Of a stretch of 64,000 nucleotides of DNA, positions 45,913 through 53,953 are shown in pieces (the first letter of the stretch is position 1; each line of letters opens with the position of its first letter). A model generated the notes under the pieces. It made no database searches. It saw only the letters and a program-made list of their open reading frames with translations, and had not been told where the DNA came from. Origin of the DNA: Nostocales cyanobacterium HT-58-2 (GTDB lineage: Bacteria; Cyanobacteriota; Cyanobacteriia; Cyanobacteriales; Nostocaceae). Both the position numbers and the translations under genes were made by a program. The stretch lies in NCBI GenBank assembly GCA_002163975.1, contig CP019636.1, positions 6,203,501-6,267,500 on the forward strand, written 5' to 3'.

Positions 45913-46658
45913 CAGCCATTTCGTATCTGTTTGTCAAAGTTTTGCAAAGCTGGATTGCCAGGATTTTCTTTACGAGCAGCAATGAGTAGCTCTTCTAGTT
46001 TTCCCTCAGCTTCAGCCCATTCTATCAGGTTGGATATGGTTTCTGAGAGATTTGCGCCACCTGCGATCGCATCTAAATTCTTATCTAACTTGAAGCGAAC
46101 CATCTGTTTGAGTTTTGCGGGAGTAGGAAATGCACTCAGAAGCGCTTTTTGGAACTGTTGCAAGCGTTCACCATTGAACGATAATTCAGTTGGCTGTTGT
46201 TGTATCGATGATTTAGTTGCGGTAATTCCCCACACCAAGTTATTTAATGCTTGAATATCATCAATATTTTTAGAAAAATCAACCCGTGTATACTCTTTTA
46301 AAAACACTAGGTTTTCAGGAAATTGAGTCACACCTGGAAGCAGAACAGGAATCAAAGGGATACCCTTTTCGACGCATCTTCTTGTCAGCGATCGCACTTC
46401 CATTGTCTGCCACTTTCCTAATCCTTTCAAACCAATAAAGATGGTGGCGGATTTGACGAGTGGAATTGCTTTTTGGATTTCATCTTGAAATGATTTTCCT
46501 GGTGGAATTTGCTCTTCGTCAAGCCATATCTTAATACCGCGTTCCTTGAGTTGATTGGCAATGGCTCTCACTTCGGGTTTGTCTGCACTGTTGTGTGCGA
46601 GGAAGACATCGAATTCTTCGCTTTCAGGTTGTGACTGGGTGTCTGATATTTCTGGCAT
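45912..46658 (-). CDS. TIR domain effector with C-terminal EAD1
   Basis: 248 residues. The TIR domain (about 14-145) has EFDVFLAHNSADK, the BB-type loop IWLDEEQIPPGKS, the likely NAD-cleaving Glu60 in SFQDEIQKAI, and LIPVLLPG. After a short linker comes an effector-associated domain 1 (about 160-245): FNGERLQQFQKALLSAF, KLKQMVRFKLDKNL, and ISNLIEWAEAEGKLEELL. EADs recruit effectors to a system by like-with-like binding; the iSTAND protein of this operon carries a closely similar EAD1. The TIR would deplete NAD or make a nucleotide signal on activation, by analogy with TIR defence proteins. It is separated from the GUN4 gene by 113 bp. Confidence 0.88.
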   Translation of the reverse strand: MPEISDTQSQPESEEFDVFLAHNSADKPEVRAIANQLKERGIKIWLDEEQIPPGKSFQDEIQKAIPLVKSATIFIGLKGLGKWQTMEVRSLTRRCVEKGIPLIPVLLPGVTQFPENLVFLKEYTRVDFSKNIDDIQALNNLVWGITATKSSIQQQPTELSFNGERLQQFQKALLSAFPTPAKLKQMVRFKLDKNLDAIAGGANLSETISNLIEWAEAEGKLEELLIAARKENPGNPALQNFDKQIRNG

Positions 46659-46771
46659 ATAGTGGTTCTATCTAAATTTCTAAAAATTATCAACTGCCAA
46701 GACGCCAAGGACGCCAAGAAAAGAGGAAAATTTAGCGTTCAAATTCCAACCTGTCACCTTTTTTGCAAATC

Positions 46772-48001
46772 TTAACCATTTTCGGAAACCTTCGTAGCCT
46801 CCACTTCACAAGTCTGTGCACGAGAAAATAGACTACCACCAAGAGAATCAAAGCCTATCAGATCAAGGTGAGATGGAAGATGGCCCAAAGGAGCATTTAG
46901 ATTGAATTGTAGGTCTTTGTGGTCAAGTAATTCGTTTTTTACCAACCATCCCACGTGATCGCCAAACTTCTCCCACGTCTCATAATCAGCGTCTGGTTTG
47001 CCACCGACGCTTTCCCAAATGCACTTTTGCACGCTAAAGCCGAAGCGCCCGTTGCTGTATCTTACCCAAAGTTGGTCAATTGTGCGTAAGTCAGTGCAGG
47101 GAAAATTTTCGATAGATTCGATATCAAGCCAACCTTCTTTTTCTCGCCCTACTACTTGGAGCATAACTGCTAAAGTTTCCTCATCCGCCTCTTTCCACTT
47201 TTCAGCAGCTAGCAAATCTTGCAGTCGTGTGTAATCTACTTTTTTACGGATACTAAGAACATCACTGATTTTCTTAATTTGGACGAATAAATGTTTTAAT
47301 TGAGCGTGTTCGCCTATCTCTATCCCCAAGTCAATTAATGCTGGTTGACCAAAAGCAGTTTTTACTTGAGCCGAGTAGACTACTATGCCTTGGTTACCGA
47401 AGTACGACAAAATATCTTTTAACACTCCCACTCGATCAAGGGCTTCAATCTGCACGTTCACTCGATAACGTAAGTTAGCCAGCTGCTTAATTTCCTGACG
47501 CATTGCCATGAACCATTCCCGCTCTCCTCTCCGTATACTAGGGTTAGCTTCCGCCTCATCCAACCACTCTTTTGCCTTTGCAGGATCTAGAAAATTGAGT
47601 GCAGTCAGTTGTTGTGCCCGTTCTAATTCAACTCTATCTGCCCAAGGTGAATGATATTCGACATACTGCCAAAGCAGCGTAGCAATATCTCGAATTCGCT
47701 GTGGAGCATCTTTCCTGCTCATCAACCCCTGCAACAACTCATTGCGAATTTCTGGCTCGATTTCATACAACTCTGCGTCAATTTCACGACACAGCCCAGA
47801 AGTGAGAAACTCAAACTCGACGGTGTAAGAAAGTTGCTCAGGTGGATCAAGAAAGAAGTTTATTCTCAGAAAGTGCAGCAATTCAGGATTCAAGGCAACG
47901 GGCATTGCAGCGTGATACGCCAGTTGCAAGGCTGCATCCCCATCTTTACCACATCTACGCTTAAAGTCATTCAAACGCCGCTCTACAAGTTTGCTAGACA
48001 T
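46772..48001 (-). CDS. Three-domain protein: helical module, RelA-type ACT, GUN4
   Basis: 409 residues. Residues 1-150 are a helical module (RRLNDFKRRCGKDGDAALQL, then LLHFLRINFF) that I recall at the start of cyanobacterial proteins encoded beside SAV_2336-vWA/MoxR pairs. Residues 178-252 look like an ACT domain of the RelA/SpoT C-terminal kind (VNVQIEALDRVGVLKDILSY). Residues 255-398 are a GUN4 domain (KWKEADEETLAVMLQV, FPCTDLRTIDQLWVRYSNG, GRFGFSVQK). GUN4 binds porphyrins and stimulates Mg-chelatase. Lying 8 bp after the vWA gene and downstream of MoxR, it is probably the sensor or substrate adaptor of this system. The domain combination is unusual. Confidence 0.85.
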   Translation of the reverse strand: MSSKLVERRLNDFKRRCGKDGDAALQLAYHAAMPVALNPELLHFLRINFFLDPPEQLSYTVEFEFLTSGLCREIDAELYEIEPEIRNELLQGLMSRKDAPQRIRDIATLLWQYVEYHSPWADRVELERAQQLTALNFLDPAKAKEWLDEAEANPSIRRGEREWFMAMRQEIKQLANLRYRVNVQIEALDRVGVLKDILSYFGNQGIVVYSAQVKTAFGQPALIDLGIEIGEHAQLKHLFVQIKKISDVLSIRKKVDYTRLQDLLAAEKWKEADEETLAVMLQVVGREKEGWLDIESIENFPCTDLRTIDQLWVRYSNGRFGFSVQKCIWESVGGKPDADYETWEKFGDHVGWLVKNELLDHKDLQFNLNAPLGHLPSHLDLIGFDSLGGSLFSRAQTCEVEATKVSENG

Positions 48002-48009
48002 GGTGGCAG

Positions 48010-49176
48010 TTATAGTGGTTTCTCAATTATATATTGATGTCCGCGTAGCACATTCACTGCTTGCTGGATGCCCTCCCGATTCAAGGGAAACATTGGCACA
48101 TGACGTGCAATCTGGGCAGAAGTGTTATCTTTCCAATATGATCTAGGCAGGGGATTCAGCCAAACATAAGACAAAGTGTAAGTGCGGAGTCCTTTGATAA
48201 AAGAGATGGTATCTAATAGACGCACCACATTGTAATATTTACGCACAGCACCAGCATCGCTTATCATCACCACAAATGCATCTGCGGCATATTTCTGGAG
48301 AACTTCCTCCAACAAAACAGGAGAGAGCAAATCAGGATCTTCGTACAGATAACCTGTTTTGAGGGGAGTTATCTGGGGCAAAATGTTATCGAGAACTGGA
48401 AAGAGTTCGTTACCCAGAGGTTCTAGTACCTGCTCATCCGCTCCTTCAGCAGGAACGTTATGAAAGTAGTAAATCGCTGTTTCTTCCAATCTCCCTGCTT
48501 GTTGAATTACTGTGCAAACCTCTTCACAAAAGCGATGGAAAGCAGTCATTGAACCCTGACGATCCACGAGCAAAAGTAACCGCGCAACGTTGCGGCGTCT
48601 TGGTCTTAACACAACAGAGGCAGCAATTCCCTGTTGACAACGACGTGCAATTGTGGATTCTACATCCAGTTCGGTTGGTGGTCCCACCCGCACGGGACGG
48701 CGTAAGCGCCGCCAAGCCTGAGCGACTTCTCGATAGGTTAATGGGAACTGCGGTACGAAGATAAACCGACGTTCAGAAAGTTGCACATCCTTGCAGGAAA
48801 TGGAAGGTAAGCCACTACGAGATTCGGTTACAATCTCCTCACGCTCTTGATGCTCCCGAACCTCCCGACGCTGCTCTTTTTTTGATGAGTCTGTAGCATC
48901 AGCATTAGAATCTTTTTGGGCTTGCAAAGACAATTGCCAATCTTCGTTTTTTGGTGCAAGTTGGTTAAACAGGGCAGTGAGAATTTCCTGTTCTTGGCGC
49001 GACTTTGCCCACAGAGAATTGCACAGATCCCGCAGTGCTTCTTGTGATGACCAACCGAAACCAGCTTGCAATGACTGTCGCAGTGTTTCATAATCATCTG
49101 GTGTCAGTGGAAACCCGCGACGACGCAGCTTTTGAAATAACTCCCAGAGAAACGCGGGTAACTTGGGTGACTTCAC
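48010..49176 (-). CDS. SAV_2336-like vWA protein of a MoxR-vWA system
   Basis: 388 residues. The N-terminal helical part (LPAFLWELFQKLRRRGFPLT, SLQAGFGWSSQEALRDL) and an Arg-rich middle (AWRRLRRPVRVGPPTELDVE) match the SAV_2336 N-terminal-related family. A von Willebrand A domain follows (about 195-370); its metal site reads LLLVDRQGSMTAF (DRQGSM at 205-210) where the usual motif is DxSxS, so metal binding is probably altered. Such proteins pair with MoxR AAA+ ATPases as chaperone-like or surveillance units. The ATG overlaps the MoxR stop by 4 bp (ATGA), and GUN4 follows after 8 bp, so the three should be made together. Confidence 0.87.
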   Translation of the reverse strand: MKSPKLPAFLWELFQKLRRRGFPLTPDDYETLRQSLQAGFGWSSQEALRDLCNSLWAKSRQEQEILTALFNQLAPKNEDWQLSLQAQKDSNADATDSSKKEQRREVREHQEREEIVTESRSGLPSISCKDVQLSERRFIFVPQFPLTYREVAQAWRRLRRPVRVGPPTELDVESTIARRCQQGIAASVVLRPRRRNVARLLLLVDRQGSMTAFHRFCEEVCTVIQQAGRLEETAIYYFHNVPAEGADEQVLEPLGNELFPVLDNILPQITPLKTGYLYEDPDLLSPVLLEEVLQKYAADAFVVMISDAGAVRKYYNVVRLLDTISFIKGLRTYTLSYVWLNPLPRSYWKDNTSAQIARHVPMFPLNREGIQQAVNVLRGHQYIIEKPL

Positions 49177-50186
49177 TGCTTACCAAGAGCCTCCATTGCG
49201 CGTTGGCGATCGCTCTCTTGTTTAAGCAATGCTCCCAAATACGGCAATTTTTCGAGTTCTTCTGGCGAGGTTTTTACCGCTTCCAAATAACCCACCCAGT
49301 CCAGCAGTTCACTCAAACCTGGTTGTTTGCTGAGATCGAGTTTGCGAAGTTTTAACAAAACTTCGATTGCTTTTTCGCTCAATTCTTGATTAGAAATCTG
49401 GTGAGTTGCTAAAACCTGTTGCAAAAGCTCTTCTGTTTCGGGGAATTGAATGTAGTGAAAAATGCATCGGCGCAAAAACGCAGTCGGTAATGCTTTTTCT
49501 TCATTATGTGTGACAAACATGATTGGGCGTAATGCTGCGCTGTTGCCAACGGCATAATATATATCTGGAGCCTCAGTAACTCGGAACTCCAACCGATCCA
49601 ACTCCCATAACAAATCGTTGGGAAAATCGAGATCTGCTTTGTCGATTTCGTCAATTAGCACTACAGAACGACGCCCATATTGAGCGCGGGCGATCGCTCT
49701 CCCTAAAGGACCTAATTGAATATAATTACGAATGTCTCGACTACGCTGTCCTTCAGCTCCTAGCTGAGCATCATAAAGCCGATTGACAGCATCGTAGGTG
49801 TAGAGTAAATCTTTGGCACGACTCGTAGATTTAATATAACTAACTTCTAAAGGCAAGCCCAACGCATAAGCGACAGCGTAAGCTAAACGTGTTTTCCCAC
49901 AACCCGGTTCCCCTTGTAACAATAAAGGACGACCTAGAGCGATCGCCAGGTTAACCGCTTCAACTAACTTATCATCAGGTAAGTAAGGTTCCTTCTCTAT
50001 TGTTATTCTTTTTTGTGTAGGGTCTTTCTGAGATACGGTTACTTCCAGAGTTTCAGAGTTCTCTTTTTGTGTAGGGTCTTTCTGAGATACGGTTACTTCC
50101 AGAGTTTCGATTTCACGAGAGTCTGGTAAGGATTCGTAAGCGATGGTAGAAAAGCTGGTAGACGTGTCAACAGAGCGCTTAGACAT
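49173..50186 (-). CDS. MoxR family AAA+ ATPase
   Basis: 337 residues. Walker A is GEPGCGKT (92-99), Walker B is VVLIDEIDKAD (175-185), sensor 1 is in IMFVTHNEE, and the Arg-finger region is TAFLRRCIFHYI; all look competent. The first 60 residues are not part of the AAA+ core and contain an 18-residue repeat (TLEVTVSQKDPTQKENSE, then the first 14 residues again). MoxR ATPases act with vWA partners to remodel proteins; in conflict systems they are thought to give an NTP-driven checkpoint. It starts 4 bp after EAD1-iSTAND and overlaps the vWA gene, so it is central to the operon. Confidence 0.93.
   Translation of the reverse strand: MSKRSVDTSTSFSTIAYESLPDSREIETLEVTVSQKDPTQKENSETLEVTVSQKDPTQKRITIEKEPYLPDDKLVEAVNLAIALGRPLLLQGEPGCGKTRLAYAVAYALGLPLEVSYIKSTSRAKDLLYTYDAVNRLYDAQLGAEGQRSRDIRNYIQLGPLGRAIARAQYGRRSVVLIDEIDKADLDFPNDLLWELDRLEFRVTEAPDIYYAVGNSAALRPIMFVTHNEEKALPTAFLRRCIFHYIQFPETEELLQQVLATHQISNQELSEKAIEVLLKLRKLDLSKQPGLSELLDWVGYLEAVKTSPEELEKLPYLGALLKQESDRQRAMEALGKQ
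50010..50108. repeat. 54-bp-period direct repeat in the MoxR gene
   Basis: Two identical 45-bp segments (50010-50054, 50064-50108) spaced at 54 bp encode the duplicated VTVSQKDPTQK peptide in the N-terminal tail; the frame is kept. Confidence 0.92.
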
Positions 50187-50190
50187 AACT

Positions 50191-51216
50191 CTAAATCCTT
50201 TGCTCTAGTTCTTGTAGAAAATCTTTTGCTGAGAGGTTTTGTTGCAAAAGTTCCCGACTTTCTTCTATATGCTCATACACACGTATGATGTCCAGCAGTT
50301 CACTTTGAGAGTCGCTTTGGGAGATATCGTGACAGCACGCAGTAATCATTATTCTCTTCCACTCCTGCATAACCTCTTGTTGTGTCCATCCCTGACCCAA
50401 ATTGTTTGTCACTTCGCGAATCCACAGATGCGCATGCACTTTCTTAAATTGTGGAGGATTTAGCGGTATCACATCTTTTGGAAAAATACAGCCTTCACTG
50501 CCCCACATAATTATGATTAAGCGGTTTTGGAAATTGTTTTTGAATTCAGTAGAAATTTTTTGCCAGAAGTCATGGGGAATATTTAAATTCTTGTCGAATA
50601 TCTGAACTTGAATAGGACAAATAATTTCGCTAGTTTGTAGGAGTTTTTGGTACCGATTGATTTGTGTAACGACTCTTTCCACAGAAGTGATTCGCGGATC
50701 TAGTGCAAGAGATGTTTTTACTTGGATGTTACTCGTACCAAGTTCATCCTTCAACCGCTGACAAAAGTTTTTCTGAAAAATAGCATCACCACATGGTACA
50801 CATAGCCCAACCAATCCTTGCTTGCCATCTAATTTTTCTACACAATCTTCAATTAATTGGTGTAAATCAAAATTGCATGGATTCATCAATTTGTAAGATT
50901 GTTTTGTTGGTGCTTGCTGTTGTTGTAATTGTTCACAAAATGGCTTTAATTGAGGATTATTAGGTTTTTGACTACATACAGCAGAAATAAGTTTTGTTAG
51001 CTTATCTTCAGATTCAGCCCATGTAATCAGATCGAACATTACATCAGAATAGGTTGCACCGTTACTGACCGCAATTTCATTCAAATTTTTATCTAGTTGA
51101 AATCTGATAAACTGTTTTAATTCTCCTTGGTTAGGAAAGGCGCTGAGCAAAGCATTTTGTAATTGTTGGAGCTTTTCCCCATTTAGCTGCATCGTGGCTA
51201 AGTCAGTTGAGAGCAT
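50191..51216 (-). CDS. EAD1-iSTAND protein (inactive STAND-like regulator)
   Basis: 341 residues. EAD1 spans about 9-95 (LNGEKLQQLQNALLSAFPNQ, ELKQFIRFQLDKNL, MFDLITWAESEDKLTKLI) and aligns closely with the EAD1 of the TIR protein downstream. After a Gln-rich linker the rest looks like the inactive STAND module of conflict systems: FDLHQLIEDCVEKL, then GLVGLCVPCGDAIFQKNF where a P-loop should be but GxxxxGK[ST] is absent, and a helical C-terminus with LLDIIRVYEHIEE. It may act as scaffold or sensor that recruits the TIR effector through EAD-EAD binding. A second ATG at 51192 is possible. Confidence 0.78.
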   Translation of the reverse strand: MLSTDLATMQLNGEKLQQLQNALLSAFPNQGELKQFIRFQLDKNLNEIAVSNGATYSDVMFDLITWAESEDKLTKLISAVCSQKPNNPQLKPFCEQLQQQQAPTKQSYKLMNPCNFDLHQLIEDCVEKLDGKQGLVGLCVPCGDAIFQKNFCQRLKDELGTSNIQVKTSLALDPRITSVERVVTQINRYQKLLQTSEIICPIQVQIFDKNLNIPHDFWQKISTEFKNNFQNRLIIIMWGSEGCIFPKDVIPLNPPQFKKVHAHLWIREVTNNLGQGWTQQEVMQEWKRIMITACCHDISQSDSQSELLDIIRVYEHIEESRELLQQNLSAKDFLQELEQRI

Positions 51217-51266
51217 TTAATAAGCTAAAACACATTCAAATTCCATATTTCCGGTTGAGTTTCCTT

Positions 51267-52226
51267 TTACCTTTTGCCTTTCTTCCCTTTCTGCCAACTT
51301 TGGCTGTTAGGTTGTTTCGTAAATTCTCCTTTAGGAAACAACCGTGCTTCTAATTCTTCATAGCTGCCTTCAAAGTCACACTTACCATACAAGGGACATT
51401 TTCGGCAATAAACGCCTTCGGTGTAGCGTTCTAAGTTCTCGCGGTTGAAAAAATACGGTTTGTGGCTAAAGGTGCTGGCTACCCACTGCCATGACATATT
51501 ATTGCTCGCTGGATCACCGTCTAAAAGATGTGCGAGAAACCACTTTGCCCCTGCTTGCCAACGAATGCGCCGCCAATGAACAATGTAAGCTGCCATCCAC
51601 ATCCGTGCATGGTTGTGCAAGTATCCAATTTCCTGTAAGTCTTGGCTGAAGCTATCGATACACACTCTCCCTGTTGTTCCTTGTTTGATATCGTCAGGCA
51701 ATCGAGGTGCATATTCAGCGACAGTGTACCCAGTTTTGTACTCTTCTTGGTCTTTCCAAATGTCATCCCCTAGCTTCACATACAGCCTTTGCCAGTAGTC
51801 ACGCCAACCCAACTCGTTAATAAGTTTCGTTGCAGCGTCTTGAGATTTCACGCACCCAAGAACGTAATCTCGAATTTCCCGTAAGCTGAGAACGCCGTAG
51901 CGAATGTAGGGAGACAATCGCGTTACTGCGCCTGTGAAAAAGTTGCGTGTTTTGGCGTAGCGTACGGGATCTACTTTTTGCAGTGCTTTTTCAGCGGCTT
52001 CTCTTCCACCTACGATTTCGCTGATGTGGCGATCGCGAAGCGCGCCCTGTTGCCGAGCCTGTTCTTCCAGAACAGGCTCCCCCAAAGCTCTGCTTTGGGG
52101 CAACCCTGTGGAGCAGGGTTGGGCAACATACGGGCGATCGCGTTCTGCGGCTTTGGGAAATTGTTCGCTCAGATAAGCTACCAACTCATCGCGGTTGGCG
52201 AAGTCACGTTGCATATCTTTTGTCAT
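51267..52226 (-). CDS. Photolyase/cryptochrome-like FAD-binding domain protein
   Basis: 319 residues corresponding only to the C-terminal FAD domain of photolyases: TRLSPYIRYGVLS, ELGWRDYWQRL, then IDSFSQDLQEIGYLHNHARM and AHLLDGDPASNNMSWQW. A Cys cluster CRKCPLYGKC near residue 283 could hold an Fe-S cluster, as in bacterial (6-4)-type enzymes; a fourth ligand is not certain. Residues 32-66 are an in-frame insertion encoded by palindromic repeat DNA. Without it the protein is 284 residues, normal for this cyanobacterial short form. The alpha/beta half seems to be the separate gene at 45496-45912. It heads the conflict operon, 50 bp upstream of EAD1-iSTAND. Confidence 0.88.
   Translation of the reverse strand: MTKDMQRDFANRDELVAYLSEQFPKAAERDRPYVAQPCSTGLPQSRALGEPVLEEQARQQGALRDRHISEIVGGREAAEKALQKVDPVRYAKTRNFFTGAVTRLSPYIRYGVLSLREIRDYVLGCVKSQDAATKLINELGWRDYWQRLYVKLGDDIWKDQEEYKTGYTVAEYAPRLPDDIKQGTTGRVCIDSFSQDLQEIGYLHNHARMWMAAYIVHWRRIRWQAGAKWFLAHLLDGDPASNNMSWQWVASTFSHKPYFFNRENLERYTEGVYCRKCPLYGKCDFEGSYEELEARLFPKGEFTKQPNSQSWQKGKKGKR
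52029..52141. repeat. 105-bp palindromic insertion between two HIP1 sites, inside a gene
   Basis: HIP1 GCGATCGC occurs at 52029-52036 and again at 52134-52141, exactly 105 bp apart, each within GGCGATCGCG. Between them are three abutting hairpins: 52055-52079 (GAGCCTGTTC / GAACAGGCTC), 52080-52100 (CCCCAAAGC / GCTTTGGGG) and 52101-52121 (CAACCCTG / CAGGGTTG). It adds 35 codons to the FAD-domain gene without a stop. Confidence 0.9.
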
Positions 52227-52447
52227 TTTGGGTCAAAATTACAGATAAAAATAGTCAAACAGGTAAAGTTGTAGCTTTACAAATAAAGCTTGTGGATTCA
52301 GGCTAATTTTCTACTTATTAAGCTAACAACGCAAGATACACCTAAATATGCCTTGTCTGATAAATTTACTTTATTCAGAAGAGGAAATAAACTCTATCAG
52401 GTTTTGAGTATATTAAAAAAACTGGGTACAATTTTTATTAGATCATT

Positions 52448-53614
52448 ATGTCTCAACGCCCTATTTATCTCGATTGTCACGCTACCACGCCTGTGGATGA
52501 GCAGGTACTAGCTGCAATGTTACCCTACTTTACAGAACACTTTGGCAACCCTTCCAGTATCAGTCATGTTTACGGCTGGGAAGCGGAAGCTGCGGTGAAA
52601 CAAACGCGGGAAATTTTAGCAGATGCAATCAACGCCACGCCAGAAGAAATTGTCTTTACCAGTGGCGCGACAGAAGCTAATAACTTAGCGATTAAAGGTG
52701 TTGCTGAAGCTTATTTTCAGAAAGGACAGCATATTATTACTGTTGCAACTGAACACAGCGCTGTTCTTGATCCTTGCAATTATCTTAAAACTCTTGGTTT
52801 TGAAATAACAATTCTGCCAGTCCAAAAAGATGGACTGATTGATTTAATTGAGTTGGAAAAAACTTTTCGCCCCGATACGATTCTGGTTTCGGTGATGGCG
52901 GCTAATAATGAAATTGGCGTGTTGCAGCCATTAGCAGAAATTGGTGCAATGTGCCGAGAACGCAATGTCCTTTTTCACACTGATGCTGCACAAGCTATTG
53001 GCAAAATTCCTCTTGATGTGCAGGCGATGAAAATTGATGTGATGTCGCTAACAGCACATAAAGTATACGGTCCAAAGGGGATCGGAGCACTGTATGTCCG
53101 TCGCCGCAATCCCAGAGCGAAACTTGCTCCTCAACAGCATGGCGGTGGACATGAACGGGGAATGCGTTCTGGTACTTTGTATACACCGCAACTTGTAGGA
53201 TTTGGTAAGGCGGTGGAAATAGCTTTGCAAGAACAAGCGACAGAAAGCCAACGTCTCACACAATTAAGACAAAGATTATGGGAAAAACTTTCTCAATTAG
53301 AAGGAATTCATCTTAACGGACATCCTACCCAGCGACTTCCAGGAAATTTGAATATCACTATTGAAGGGGTAGATGGATCTGCGCTGCTGTTGGGATTACA
53401 ACCAGTGATGGCGGTGTCTTCTGGATCTGCGTGTTCTTCTGCAACAACTGCTCCTTCCCATGTTCTCACGGCATTGGGACACTCAGATCAGTTAGCTTAT
53501 GCATCGATACGGTTTGGTATAGGACGCTTCAATACTGTTGAGGAAATTGACAAAGTCGCAGAACACACTATTTCTACTATTCAAAGTTTACGCAAGCAGG
53601 CTTTGAGGGTTTAA
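52448..53614 (+). CDS. Cysteine desulfurase (IscS/NifS family)
   Basis: 388 residues. It opens RPIYLDCHATTPVDEQV. The PLP-contacting TEHSAVLDP precedes the Schiff-base lysine K205 in SLTAHKVYGPKG, and the catalytic Cys329 is in SSGSACSS on the IscS/NifS-type loop. It takes sulfur from cysteine as a persulfide for Fe-S clusters, thiolation and cofactors. The length and motifs are complete. No nif genes or scaffold genes are adjacent, so a general housekeeping or paralogue role is more likely than nitrogenase-specific. It is divergent from the FAD-domain gene. Confidence 0.94.
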   Translation: MSQRPIYLDCHATTPVDEQVLAAMLPYFTEHFGNPSSISHVYGWEAEAAVKQTREILADAINATPEEIVFTSGATEANNLAIKGVAEAYFQKGQHIITVATEHSAVLDPCNYLKTLGFEITILPVQKDGLIDLIELEKTFRPDTILVSVMAANNEIGVLQPLAEIGAMCRERNVLFHTDAAQAIGKIPLDVQAMKIDVMSLTAHKVYGPKGIGALYVRRRNPRAKLAPQQHGGGHERGMRSGTLYTPQLVGFGKAVEIALQEQATESQRLTQLRQRLWEKLSQLEGIHLNGHPTQRLPGNLNITIEGVDGSALLLGLQPVMAVSSGSACSSATTAPSHVLTALGHSDQLAYASIRFGIGRFNTVEEIDKVAEHTISTIQSLRKQALRV

Positions 53615-53756
53615 GAACTAATGTATAAAGTTAACCTTAAATTAAATTGTAGTGGCGTGACACGACTAAAATAATGCGATAGAAAAAGCTCGTAGTAGTG
53701 CTTTAGCACAGAAGTTGACTCCTAATCTAATGCACTAATTTAGCTGTGTCGCGCCA

Positions 53757-53864
53757 GTAGGGTACGTTACAGCAATGCGTAACGCACTAGTAAACGCGAT
53801 GCGTTACGGCAACCTCTCAGTCTGTCTAACTTTCAAGTTCTTACATAGCCGTAACACATCCTAC
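53757..53864. repeat. Dispersed repeat with GCGTAACGC palindromes (copy 4, divergent)
   Basis: GTAGGGTACGTTACAG, then AATGCGTAACGCAC, GATGCGTTACGGC and a closing GTAACACATCCTAC; related to the modules at 10171 and 44714. It fills most of the 340-bp spacer after the desulfurase gene. Confidence 0.65.
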
Positions 53865-53953
53865 TTAATATTTACTTTATAAATGCCCTCCAAATAAAAC
53901 CACATATCTGCTAAATTTTTATACAAGTTGAAATACCTGTTAGTCTAAAGAAA

